Below, in pieces: positions 26,544-34,188 of a stretch of 64,000 bases of DNA. Position numbers and translations under genes: made by a program. The notes under the pieces were generated by a model, which was not told the origin of the DNA, searched no databases, and worked only from the letters and a program-made list of their open reading frames with translations. Origin of the DNA: Actinoplanes philippinensis (GTDB taxonomy: Bacteria; Actinomycetota; Actinomycetes; Mycobacteriales; Micromonosporaceae); assembly GCF_900113015.1 (NCBI RefSeq), contig NZ_FONV01000004.1, forward strand, positions 1 through 64,000, read 5' to 3'. Within the stretch, counting starts at the first letter, position 1. Each line of letters opens with the position of its first letter.

Positions 26544-27550
26544 CGGGCGTCCGCCCGGACCGCGACCCGGTTCATCGGCGGGCGGGGCGGGGCGATCTGC
26601 GGCGGAGAGACGGCGGGCAGGACGGCGAAGGCGTCGGTGGGGCCGGCCACGGCCGGATCGTGCGGGGGTACGGGCGGACGCCCGGCCAGCGCGGCGCCGA
26701 TCGCCACGGTCATGCGGGGCTGCGGGTCACGCACGACGGGGGCGGGGAACACCCCGGTGAGCAGATCGGACACGTACGTACATACGGCGCCGTCGACTCC
26801 GGCGATCAATACGGCGGACAGATCCTCGGTTCCGTAACCACGGCTGCGGACCAGAGCCGCCGCGAGGTCGATCGTCGGGCGCAGCAGGGCGCGGGCGTCG
26901 GCGGGGCTCAGACCGTCCACCTCGAACCCGCCGACGTCGCTGAGCTCGGCCGAGGCGAGCAGTTCCATGCGGCCGGGCTGCTGCGGGGCGACCAGCGAGA
27001 TCTCGGCCGTGGAGCCGCCGAGGCGGTAGACGCCGAGCAGCCCGCCGGCGGCCGGCGCGCGGCCGGCCGCCTGGTGGCACTCGACGACGGCGCGGGCGCG
27101 GGTGACCAGCACGCAGCCCATCAGGTCGGCCTCGGCCAGCCCGGCCTGCAGCAGCCCGAGCCGGCCGGCGCCCCAGCCGGACGGGTGGGCGACGGCGACC
27201 CGGGCCGGTGGCTCGCCCATGATCTCCCAGACCCGGTCGACGACCCAGCGGGCCATCGCGGCGGTCAGGCCGTGGGCCGGGAAGTAGCCGCCGCCGAAGT
27301 ACATCGGCAGCGGGTCGCCGATGCGGTGCAGGTAGCCGCCGACCGCGTCGGCCGGGAACTGCCCGGCCTCGGCGGGCACGACGGCGCCGTCCGCGGTCAT
27401 CCGCAGCGCGGACGCGACCACCGGGGAGCGGGCGCCCAGCGAGATCGGCTGCGCCGGGCCCCAGGCGGGACCGCCGGGATCGGTGGCGCGCCGGCAGACG
27501 GCCGCTTTGACGGTGCCGACACCGATGTCGATTCCCAGCACGTAGGACAC
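26540..27550 (-). CDS. truncated Hsp70-like protein
   Basis: A 336-residue actin-fold protein. It starts with a phosphate-1 loop like that of Hsp70 (LGIDIGVGTVKAAV), but is about half the length of DnaK and lacks the substrate-binding domain. The phosphate-2 motif is LGVYRLGGSTAEISLV instead of the usual DLGGGTxD, and no GGxSR is seen in the AVLIAGVDGAV region, so nucleotide binding may be altered. Such truncated Hsp70 proteins are found next to dynamin-like genes in actinomycetes. GTG 27550 follows GGAGG by ten bases. It heads the leftward operon. Confidence 0.78.
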   Translation of the reverse strand: MSYVLGIDIGVGTVKAAVCRRATDPGGPAWGPAQPISLGARSPVVASALRMTADGAVVPAEAGQFPADAVGGYLHRIGDPLPMYFGGGYFPAHGLTAAMARWVVDRVWEIMGEPPARVAVAHPSGWGAGRLGLLQAGLAEADLMGCVLVTRARAVVECHQAAGRAPAAGGLLGVYRLGGSTAEISLVAPQQPGRMELLASAELSDVGGFEVDGLSPADARALLRPTIDLAAALVRSRGYGTEDLSAVLIAGVDGAVCTYVSDLLTGVFPAPVVRDPQPRMTVAIGAALAGRPPVPPHDPAVAGPTDAFAVLPAVSPPQIAPPRPPMNRVAVRADAR

Positions 27551-27785
27551 GCGTTCAACTCCTCCGAGGTCGGTACCTCACGTTCGTACCGCAATGCGGG
27601 TTTGAATCGTCCCCCCAAAAATCGGCGGCCGAAGATCCCCTAATCCCCTAACCGGCCGCCGGGCGCAGTGGGGGACTCGCCCCCGATGCCCGGGGGCGGA
27701 CCCGTCCGTAGGTTTCTTCTCGGCGCCGGGCCCGCGCCGTTCGATCCGCATCAGCGTCTCCGCAATCAGCGTCTAGGAGCTCGAC
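27551..27785. promoter_or_regulatory. shared regulatory region of the dynamin locus
   Basis: The 235-base gap drives both operons. It holds an exact 6-bp inverted repeat, CGGTAC / GTACCG (27571-27576, 27586-27591), a tandem repeat CCCCTAAT CCCCTAAC (27637-27652) enclosed by a perfect 9-bp inverted repeat (27623-27631 and 27653-27661), a hairpin CGCCCCCG/CGGGGGCG (27678-27698), TAGGTT as a possible -10 box (27709-27714) for iniB, and a direct repeat ATCAGCGTCT (27750-27759 and 27765-27774) just before the iniB ribosome-binding site AGGAG. The LAL regulator and possibly the pseudokinase pathway are the likely controllers. Confidence 0.6.
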
Positions 27786-28631
27786 ATGACTTCGCCCACC
27801 CTGCAGGACTTCGTTCTCAACCTGATCTACGACCCGGCCGCCCGGTCGGCGTTCGAGCTGGACCCGGAGGCGACCCTGCGGCACGCCGGGCTGGACGACA
27901 TCACCGCCACCGACGTGCAGCAGGTGCTGCCGCTGGTGATCGACTCGGCGCCGGTCGCCGGGCTGACCGGCCCGGACGGGCTGGACGATCTGACCACCGG
28001 GGTGGCCAGCCTGGACGTGGCCGGCGCGGTGGCGCAGCTGCAGGCGATCGCGGCGCACGTCACGCCGCACGACACGCTGGCCGAGGTGAACGCCTCCAGC
28101 ACGGTCAACGTCACGGTGCTCGGGCTGAACGCCGACGGGCTGGCGGGCAACCTGGATCTGGGCGTGGGCACGTCGATCTCGGTCGGCGGGCTGTCGGCCG
28201 ACCACGACCCGGAACTCGTCGTGGACAGCGCGGTCGGCAGCGCCGTGACCACCTCGTCCACATTCGTCGCGGAGCCGGTGCCGTACGACCACGGCCTCAC
28301 CGGTGACGTCGGCGGTGTGCTCGACACGGTGACCACCGTGCCGTCGGTGATCGAGCCGACGACGTCGGGGCTGCTTGACGTCCCCGGGGTTCACGAGGCA
28401 ACCTCTTCGATCGGATCGCTGATCCAGCCGGACCTGAGCGGCGTCACGTCGCTCGACGCCGTCGACGGGCTGACCGACACCGTGCACGGTACGGTCTCCG
28501 GGGTCGGTGGCACGCTGGACGGGCTGACCGGCGGCCTGACCGGCAGCCTGACCGGTGGTCTGCTGTCCGGTGGCCACGAGGTCGCCGAGCAGCCGGCCAC
28601 GCACGGCGAGCTGTTCGGTGACGGCCTGTAA
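27786..28631 (+). CDS. iniB: IniB N-terminal domain protein
   Basis: A 281-residue protein. The first 50 residues match the IniB N-terminal domain (TLQDFVLNLIYDPAARSAFELDP, then AGLDDITATDVQQVLPLVID); the remainder is Gly/Thr/Leu-rich with a C-terminal run of GLTG repeats (about 245-270). In mycobacteria IniB is induced by cell-wall inhibitors and its role is not known. It precedes the two dynamin-like genes by 32 bases and is presumably co-transcribed with them. AGGAG six bases before ATG. Confidence 0.9.
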   Translation: MTSPTLQDFVLNLIYDPAARSAFELDPEATLRHAGLDDITATDVQQVLPLVIDSAPVAGLTGPDGLDDLTTGVASLDVAGAVAQLQAIAAHVTPHDTLAEVNASSTVNVTVLGLNADGLAGNLDLGVGTSISVGGLSADHDPELVVDSAVGSAVTTSSTFVAEPVPYDHGLTGDVGGVLDTVTTVPSVIEPTTSGLLDVPGVHEATSSIGSLIQPDLSGVTSLDAVDGLTDTVHGTVSGVGGTLDGLTGGLTGSLTGGLLSGGHEVAEQPATHGELFGDGL

Positions 28632-28663
28632 GAGGTGCCACGACGAGAGGCTGACGGACGCGG

Positions 28664-30589
28664 ATGACGAGCTGGGAAGCCGGGACGACGGCGCCGACGG
28701 GTCCCGCTTCCCTGATTCCGCATCCGCGGCCGGCGCCCGACCCGCTGCGGGGCGCCGCGGCCGGTGATCCGTGGTGGATGGACACCATGGACGCGGTGAT
28801 CCGCACGTGCCGGGCGCACGGCCGGGCCGACCTGGCCGACCGGCTCGCCCGCCGCCGCGCCCGGCTGCTGCACCCGCAGCTGCGGGTCCTGGTGATGGGC
28901 GCGGCGCAACAGGGCCGCAGCCGGCTGATCAACGCGCTGATCAACGCGTCGGCGTGCGGGGTGCTGCCGGACGCCGATCCGGCGGTGCCGACGGTGGTCC
29001 GGCACGCCGACGCCCCGGCCGCCCACCTGATCCGGCGTGACTCCCCCGCCGCCGACTGGACCGCCGCGGTCGGGTTGCAGGCGCGGATCCCGCTGGCCGC
29101 GGACCGGCTCGGGGCGTCGCTGGCCGAGGCGGTGGCGACGCTGCCGGCCGGCGCCCCGGTGCACGTCGAGGTGGGGGTGCCGCGGTCGCTGCTGGCCGGC
29201 GGCCTGGTGCTGATCGACGCCCCGGCCCTGCCCGGCGCCGCCGACGTGCCCGCGGTCCAGGACCTGGCCGATCAGGCCGGCGCCGACCTGGTGCTCTACG
29301 CCTGCGAGGCGGGCCGGCATCTCGGTGACGACGAGCTGGCCCTGCTGGCCGGGCTGGGGCAGAGTTTCCCCGGTCTGCTGGTGGTGCTGACGAAGGCCGA
29401 CTACGCCCCCGACTGGCGTCGTGACCTGGCCGAGTGCCGGCTGCGGCTGAACCAGGCCGGCATCGGGGCGGCGGTGGCCGCGGTGTCGTCGTCGTTGCGG
29501 CTGCACGCGGTCCGTACCGGAGACGAGACCCTCAACCGGGAGTCCGGGTTCGCCGACCTGCTCGTCCACCTGCGCAAGATGGTCGAGGCGAAGCCGGACC
29601 GGCTGGCCCGGGCGACCGCCGGGGCGCTCGGCCGGCTCGCGCTGCAGGAGCTGGCCGTGCCGTTGCGCGCCGAGCTGGACCGGCACGGCGCGGGCGGCTC
29701 CTCCGACGCCGCGGCGCATCTGCAGGCCACCCATCGACGGCTCGACGACCTGCGCAAATGTACGGTCCGCTGGCAGAACCGGCTGTCCGACGAGGTCGGC
29801 GACCTGATGTCGGACATCGAGCACGACCTGCGGGAGCGGGTGAAGGCGCTGCTCGCCGAGGCGGACGAGTTCTTCAGCACCAACGACCCGGCCAAGAGCT
29901 GGGACGAGTTCGAGCCGTGGCTGCGCGAGGCGTTGCAGGAGCTGGCCACCACCAGCATGACCTGGCTGGCCGAGCGGACCGAGTGGATGGCCCGCCGCAC
30001 CGCCGACATGTTCCCGCCGGAGGCCGGTGACGTGCTGCCGCCGAGCGCGCTGGCGATCACCGACGGCGGGGTGCTGCAGGGCGTGTCGACGCTGGACGCG
30101 CCGCCGGTGGCGACGTTCACGCCGGGGCAGAAGCTGTTCATCGGGCTGCGTGGCTCGTACGGCGGGGTGGTGATGTTCGGTCTGGCGACCAGCCTCGCCG
30201 GGATGTCGCTGATCAACCCGATCTCGATCGGCGGTGGCGCGCTGTTCGGTGGCAAGAGCGTGCGTGACGAGAGCAAGACGCTGCTGAAGCGGCGGCAGAC
30301 CGAGGCCCGCAACGCGGTACGCCAGCACGTCGACGACATCTACACCAAGCTCAACAAGGACGCCCGCGACAGTGTCCGCCGGGCCCAGCGTGCGCTGCGG
30401 GACCACTTCACCGCGGTCACCGAGGACCTGCAGGAAGAGACCATGGAGTCGCTGCGCAACGCCAAGGCCGCCGCCGACCGGGACGCGGCCGCCCGCGAGG
30501 CGCACGGCCGGCGGCTGAGCGAGGAGCTGACCCGGCTGGCCGAGTCGCACGCCCAGGCGCAGGCGCTCAGCGATCGGGCGCGGGCTTGA
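28664..30589 (+). CDS. iniA: IniA-like dynamin-family GTPase
   Basis: A 641-residue dynamin-like protein: GTPase domain (about 70-330), long helical stalk (about 340-480 and 540-641) and a hydrophobic paddle-like segment (about 486-530, LFIGLRGSYGGVVMFGLATS) that would insert into membrane. The G1 loop reads MGAAQQGRS, so the invariant Lys is Arg85; G3 is DAPALPG (185-191) and G4 is TKAD (243-246). The helical C-terminus has long coiled-coil-like stretches. Bacterial dynamins remodel or fuse membranes; IniA in mycobacteria is linked to envelope-drug tolerance. The stop overlaps the start of the next gene. Confidence 0.9.
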   Translation: MTSWEAGTTAPTGPASLIPHPRPAPDPLRGAAAGDPWWMDTMDAVIRTCRAHGRADLADRLARRRARLLHPQLRVLVMGAAQQGRSRLINALINASACGVLPDADPAVPTVVRHADAPAAHLIRRDSPAADWTAAVGLQARIPLAADRLGASLAEAVATLPAGAPVHVEVGVPRSLLAGGLVLIDAPALPGAADVPAVQDLADQAGADLVLYACEAGRHLGDDELALLAGLGQSFPGLLVVLTKADYAPDWRRDLAECRLRLNQAGIGAAVAAVSSSLRLHAVRTGDETLNRESGFADLLVHLRKMVEAKPDRLARATAGALGRLALQELAVPLRAELDRHGAGGSSDAAAHLQATHRRLDDLRKCTVRWQNRLSDEVGDLMSDIEHDLRERVKALLAEADEFFSTNDPAKSWDEFEPWLREALQELATTSMTWLAERTEWMARRTADMFPPEAGDVLPPSALAITDGGVLQGVSTLDAPPVATFTPGQKLFIGLRGSYGGVVMFGLATSLAGMSLINPISIGGGALFGGKSVRDESKTLLKRRQTEARNAVRQHVDDIYTKLNKDARDSVRRAQRALRDHFTAVTEDLQEETMESLRNAKAAADRDAAAREAHGRRLSEELTRLAESHAQAQALSDRARA

Positions 30590-31989
30590 TCAGCGAGGAG
30601 CTCGAGCGGCGTACGCACGACCTGCTGCTGCGGGCCGCGCAGGCCTACCGTGGCCATCCGCACGCCGACGCGCGGCTGCGGCACACCCTGGACCGGTTCA
30701 CCGGCCCGCTGCGGCTGGCCGTGGCCGGCGCCGCCCGGACCGGGAAGTCGACGCTGGTCAACGCGCTCGTCGGGGAGGACGTGGCGCCGGTCGAGCAGGC
30801 CGATTTCGTGACCTACCGGGACGGCGCCGACCTGCGGGCGTGGAGTCATCCGGAGCACGGCCGGCCCTATGAGGTGCCGGTCGCCCGGGTGCCCGGCGGG
30901 CTGCGGCTGGACGCGCCGGCGCCGCGGGTGGTCGTGCAGTGGCCGAGCCGGGTGCTGCGGCGTACCGAGCTGATCGACACCGGCCCGTCCACTCCCCCGG
31001 GCCAGGTGCTTCCCGAAGCCGACGCGGTGCTGCTGCTCACGCCCCGGATCGGCGAGGCGGACCTGGATTTCCTGCGCGCCGGGCGGGGGCTGCGCGGGCC
31101 GTCGGTGACGCCGGTCCACGCGCTGGTGGTGCTGACCAAGGCCGACACCCACGGTGACGGGCTGCCGGACGGGCTGGTGGAGGCGCGGCGGATCGCCCGG
31201 CGCCGCCGCCGGGATCCGCTGGTCGGGTCGCTCTGCCAGGACGTGGTGGCGGTGTCGCCGCTGATCGGGCACGCCGCGCGGACCCTGCGCGCCGACGAGT
31301 TCCGGGCGATCGCCACGATCGCGGGGCTTCCGCGTACCGCATCCGATCCGTTCCTGCTGTCGACCGACCGGTTCACCGCGGCCGGGGCGCTGCCCGCGGT
31401 CGACGCGCGGGCCCGTCTCGACCTGCTGCAGCGGTTCGGGCTCGGCGGGATCCGGCTGGCGCTCACGCTGGTGCGCACCGGGGCGGGCACGGCCGCCGTG
31501 CTGGCCGAGAAGCTGCAGGAGTACAGCGGGCTCAAGGACCTGCAGACGTCGGTGGCGGAGCTGTTCGTGGCGCGGCGGGCGGCGCTCAAGGCCCGATCGG
31601 CGCTGATCGTGCTGGACCATCTGCTGCGGACCGAGCGGGTCCCGCCGTCCGGGCATCTGCTGGCCGAGCTGGAGCTGCTGCTCGCCGGGGCGCACGATTT
31701 CGCGGAGCTGCGGCTGCTGTCGGCGTTGCGGTCGGGGCGGGTGGCGCTGCCGGCCGACTCGGCGCTGGAGGCGGTCCGGCTGCTCGGCGGCGCCGGGGTC
31801 AGCCTGGGCGAACGTCTGGGGCTGTCGACCGAGGCCACCGTCGACGACATCTGGGCGGTGGCCGAGGACAGCGCGGCCCGGTGGCGGCGGGAGGCGGCGC
31901 TCGGCGAGCGGACTCCCGCGCAGCGGCGGGCGGCCGCGGTGGTGCTGCGCAGCTGCGAGGCGATGCTGGCCGGTGACGAACCGGGATAG
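30586..31989 (+). CDS. iniC: IniC-like dynamin-family GTPase
   Basis: A 467-residue dynamin-like GTPase, partner of the IniA-like protein. The G1 loop is canonical, GAARTGKST (48-56), G3 is LIDTGPS (about 129-135) and G4 is LTKAD (183-187). The C-terminal half is helical, with no strong membrane segment, so it may need the IniA-like protein for membrane association. Translation starts at TTG (30586), whose TTGA overlaps the upstream stop by four bases: strong evidence of coupled translation and a likely heteromeric complex. TAGATC after its stop is the -10 of the next gene. Confidence 0.88.
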   Translation: MISEELERRTHDLLLRAAQAYRGHPHADARLRHTLDRFTGPLRLAVAGAARTGKSTLVNALVGEDVAPVEQADFVTYRDGADLRAWSHPEHGRPYEVPVARVPGGLRLDAPAPRVVVQWPSRVLRRTELIDTGPSTPPGQVLPEADAVLLLTPRIGEADLDFLRAGRGLRGPSVTPVHALVVLTKADTHGDGLPDGLVEARRIARRRRRDPLVGSLCQDVVAVSPLIGHAARTLRADEFRAIATIAGLPRTASDPFLLSTDRFTAAGALPAVDARARLDLLQRFGLGGIRLALTLVRTGAGTAAVLAEKLQEYSGLKDLQTSVAELFVARRAALKARSALIVLDHLLRTERVPPSGHLLAELELLLAGAHDFAELRLLSALRSGRVALPADSALEAVRLLGGAGVSLGERLGLSTEATVDDIWAVAEDSAARWRREAALGERTPAQRRAAAVVLRSCEAMLAGDEPG

Positions 31990-31999
31990 ATCAACTGAC

Positions 32000-32368
32000 A
32001 TGATGATCAACATGTCGAACCCGTCCGTCTCCGTCCGGCGTCCTCGATCGCGAGGGGTGACCGTCGCGCTCTGGGTCGCGCGGGCCGTCGCGCTGCTGCC
32101 GGTGCTCTACTTCCTCTTCATGGCGATGGTGGCCGTGGCCTGCTTCAGCGACTCCTGCGCCGACCGGAACATGATCTACGCGGTGCCCGCGGTGGTCGCC
32201 GCCGTCCTGCTGGGCTGGACGCCGTACGCCGTGGTCCGCATCCTGCAGCGCGACGGCGTGACGCCCACGACGGCCCGTGTCGCGGCGGTCCTGCTCGGGC
32301 ACGCGGTGCTGGTCTGGGGCGCCTTCACGATCGTCGTCGTCTACCTGATCCGTACCACCGGGGTCTGA
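32000..32368 (+). CDS. small three-helix membrane protein
   Basis: A 122-residue protein with three predicted membrane helices (about 20-40, 48-68 and 90-115) and a positively charged N-terminus. No family recognised. The ATG at 32000 is preferred among three closely spaced ATGs because TAGATC (31987-31992) ends seven bases upstream: a leaderless start. Its 3' end overlaps the convergent hydrolase gene by 44 bases. It may be unrelated to the dynamin operon, which ends 10 bases earlier. Confidence 0.65.
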   Translation: MMINMSNPSVSVRRPRSRGVTVALWVARAVALLPVLYFLFMAMVAVACFSDSCADRNMIYAVPAVVAAVLLGWTPYAVVRILQRDGVTPTTARVAAVLLGHAVLVWGAFTIVVVYLIRTTGV

Positions 32369-33554
32369 TCCATCCCGCGATGCCGGCGATCACCGCGCGG
32401 TCGACGTGCCGGCCGCCCTCGCGGAAGAAGAAGTGGTCGACGTCGTCGTACACCCGGACGGTCACGTCCGGCCGCGCGCCGAGTCCGGCCCGCCACCGCG
32501 CCAGGTCGTCCGCGACGGTCACCTGGTAGTCCCGGCCACCCTGCAGGACGAGCATCGGCCGCCCGACCGCCGCGGCGGTGGCGACCTGGTCGTAGCCGCG
32601 CAGGTCCAGCCAGTACGACGCGGGCCAGCCGAACGGCAGGTCCGCGGCCGGCGTCGACGCCGACAGGCCGGGGCTGTCGGCGAGGGCCGCCTGCCGGAGG
32701 ATGGCGTCGACGGCGGCGTCGGCGTCCGGCCCCGGCTGCCGCGCCGCAAGATGCCGGGCGGCGCGGACCGCCGCCCGGGGCAGTGGCGCCGCGTCGCCGG
32801 CCAGGATGACCAGCCCGGCGACCGCGCCGTCCGCCGCCGCGACCCGGGGCGCCGCCCGCCCGCCGCCGCTGTGGCCGAGCAGGTGGATCCGGCCGGCGTC
32901 CACCGTGGGTCGCCGGCGCAGCAGGTCGAGAGCGGCCAGCCCCGAGGGCAGATACTCCTCGACCATCGTGAACCCGGGGTGGCTGTGCGCCACCTTGTCC
33001 ATCCGCAGCACCGCGATCCCGCGGGAGGCCAGCCCCCAGGCGATGTCCTTGAGCGGCTTGTCCGCGCCCACGCTGCCGTCCCGGTCGAACGGCCCGCCAC
33101 CACCCAGCAGCACCACCCCGGGCGCCCGGCCACGGCGGCGGGGCAGGGACACGGTACCGGCCACGGCGTGCGGCCCCGACCCGACGGTGACCTCGTGTTC
33201 GGTGAATCGGCTCGGCCGCGCGTACCGGGGCGGCCGCCACGCCGCAGCGACCGGCGGCGCGATCCGGAGACCGTGGAGCCGGCCGTTACCGTCGACCGTG
33301 ACGATCACGGTGTGCCCGTCGCGGTCACCGGTCACCGGCACCGAGACGCGCTCCCGTCCCGGCCCGGCCGGCTCGGTGACCGGGGTCCCGACGGTCCAGT
33401 CCGCGCCGATCCGGGCGGTCTCGGCGGCCCACGCGGTGCGCAGCGTGTCCGCCGAGACGGCCGCCCGCAGCGGTGGGGTGAACAGCGCCTCGATGTCGGC
33501 GAAGCGCCCGGCACGGGCCAGGTCGATGACCGCCAGCGCGACGTCCTCCCGCAT
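32325..33554 (-). CDS. alpha/beta hydrolase with DUF3887-like N-terminus
   Basis: A 409-residue protein: an N-terminal NTF2-like or DUF3887-type domain (about 1-100, LAVIDLARAGRFADIEALFTPPLRAAVSADTL) and an alpha/beta hydrolase domain (about 115-405). The elbow is LLGHSGGGR (Ser), the acid lies near GGRDYQVT, and the His in YDDVDHFFF. A GGGPFDRDGSVG segment forms the oxyanion loop. It is a cytoplasmic esterase or peptidase-like enzyme of unknown substrate. AAAGGTGGGG lies before ATG 33554. It diverges from an ArsR-like regulator whose operator-like repeat lies between them. Confidence 0.82.
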   Translation of the reverse strand: MREDVALAVIDLARAGRFADIEALFTPPLRAAVSADTLRTAWAAETARIGADWTVGTPVTEPAGPGRERVSVPVTGDRDGHTVIVTVDGNGRLHGLRIAPPVAAAWRPPRYARPSRFTEHEVTVGSGPHAVAGTVSLPRRRGRAPGVVLLGGGGPFDRDGSVGADKPLKDIAWGLASRGIAVLRMDKVAHSHPGFTMVEEYLPSGLAALDLLRRRPTVDAGRIHLLGHSGGGRAAPRVAAADGAVAGLVILAGDAAPLPRAAVRAARHLAARQPGPDADAAVDAILRQAALADSPGLSASTPAADLPFGWPASYWLDLRGYDQVATAAAVGRPMLVLQGGRDYQVTVADDLARWRAGLGARPDVTVRVYDDVDHFFFREGGRHVDRAVIAGIAGWIRPRWYGSGRRRRS

Positions 33555-33610
33555 GGACCCCACCTTTCTCATTTTTCGGGAACGGTAGCAGAGTATGAGA
33601 ATGTAGTGGG
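33555..33610. promoter_or_regulatory. hydrolase / ArsR-like divergent promoter
   Basis: TTCTCAT (33566-33572) and ATGAGAA (33595-33601) form a perfect 7-bp inverted repeat with a 22-base spacer that spans the centre of the 56-base intergenic region. The repeat overlaps the expected -10 regions of both genes, so binding by the adjacent ArsR-like regulator would block both. Confidence 0.5.
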
Positions 33611-34165
33611 ATGGACGCGATGGAGCTGCTCGGCCACCCGGCCCGGCTGAGGATCGTGCACGCGCTGCGCGGCGGGCGCACCCTGACGACCGCGCAGCTG
33701 TGCGCGCTGATGCCCGACCTGTCGAAGGCGACCGTCTACCGCCACGTCGAGCTGCTGGCCGCCGGCGCGATTCTGGAGGTCGCCGGGGAGCGCCGGGTCC
33801 GCGGCGCCGTGGAGCGGCACTTCCGCCTGCACGAGCACCACGCCACCGTCAGCCCGGAGGCCGCCCGGTCACTGTCGAAACAGGACCACCGGCGCGCCTT
33901 CGCCACCGCGATGGCGACCCTGATCGCCGAGTTCGGCGCCTACCTCGACCGGGAGGCGACCGACCCGGCGACCGACCCGGTCGGCTACCGCCAGCACGCG
34001 ATCTGGCTCAGCGACGAGGAACTGCTCGCCATGCTGGCCGAGCTGCGCGAGACGATCGCGCCGCGGCTGGCGAACCCGGCAGAGCCGGACCGCCGTCGCT
34101 ATCTGCTCAGTCCCGTGCTGTTCCCCGCCGAGGATCCGGACATCGACAGACATGGACATGTCTGA
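33611..34165 (+). CDS. ArsR-like winged-helix regulator
   Basis: A 184-residue regulator with an N-terminal winged helix (about 1-85, LLGHPARLRIVHALRGGRTLTTAQLCALMPDLSKATVYRHVELLAAGAILEV) of the HTH_20/ArsR type, without the usual metal-binding Cys residues, followed by a C-terminal helical domain that includes the YLDREATDPATDPVGYR region typical of small YdfF-type regulators. It probably represses the divergent hydrolase gene and itself. ATG 33611 lies ten bases after an AT-rich -10-like box. Confidence 0.82.
   Translation: MDAMELLGHPARLRIVHALRGGRTLTTAQLCALMPDLSKATVYRHVELLAAGAILEVAGERRVRGAVERHFRLHEHHATVSPEAARSLSKQDHRRAFATAMATLIAEFGAYLDREATDPATDPVGYRQHAIWLSDEELLAMLAELRETIAPRLANPAEPDRRRYLLSPVLFPAEDPDIDRHGHV
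34147..34164. promoter_or_regulatory. 8-bp perfect inverted repeat
   Basis: CAGACATG GA CATGTCTG is a perfect inverted repeat of 8-bp arms with a two-base spacer. It lies over the last codons and stop of the ArsR-like gene and ends 24 bases before the M28 peptidase start, so it may be an operator for that gene. Confidence 0.5.
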
Positions 34166-34188
34166 TCCGGTGCGGCAGGGTGGGACGC

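Noticed and set aside
24165..26837. An 890-codon open frame on the plus strand
   Set aside because: It runs antisense to the LAL regulator, is Gly/Gln/Asp/Val-biased and has no domain. High GC makes long antisense frames common.
28391..30550. A 719-codon frame on the minus strand
   Set aside because: It is antisense to the iniB and iniA genes and shows only Arg/Gln/His/Pro-rich composition.
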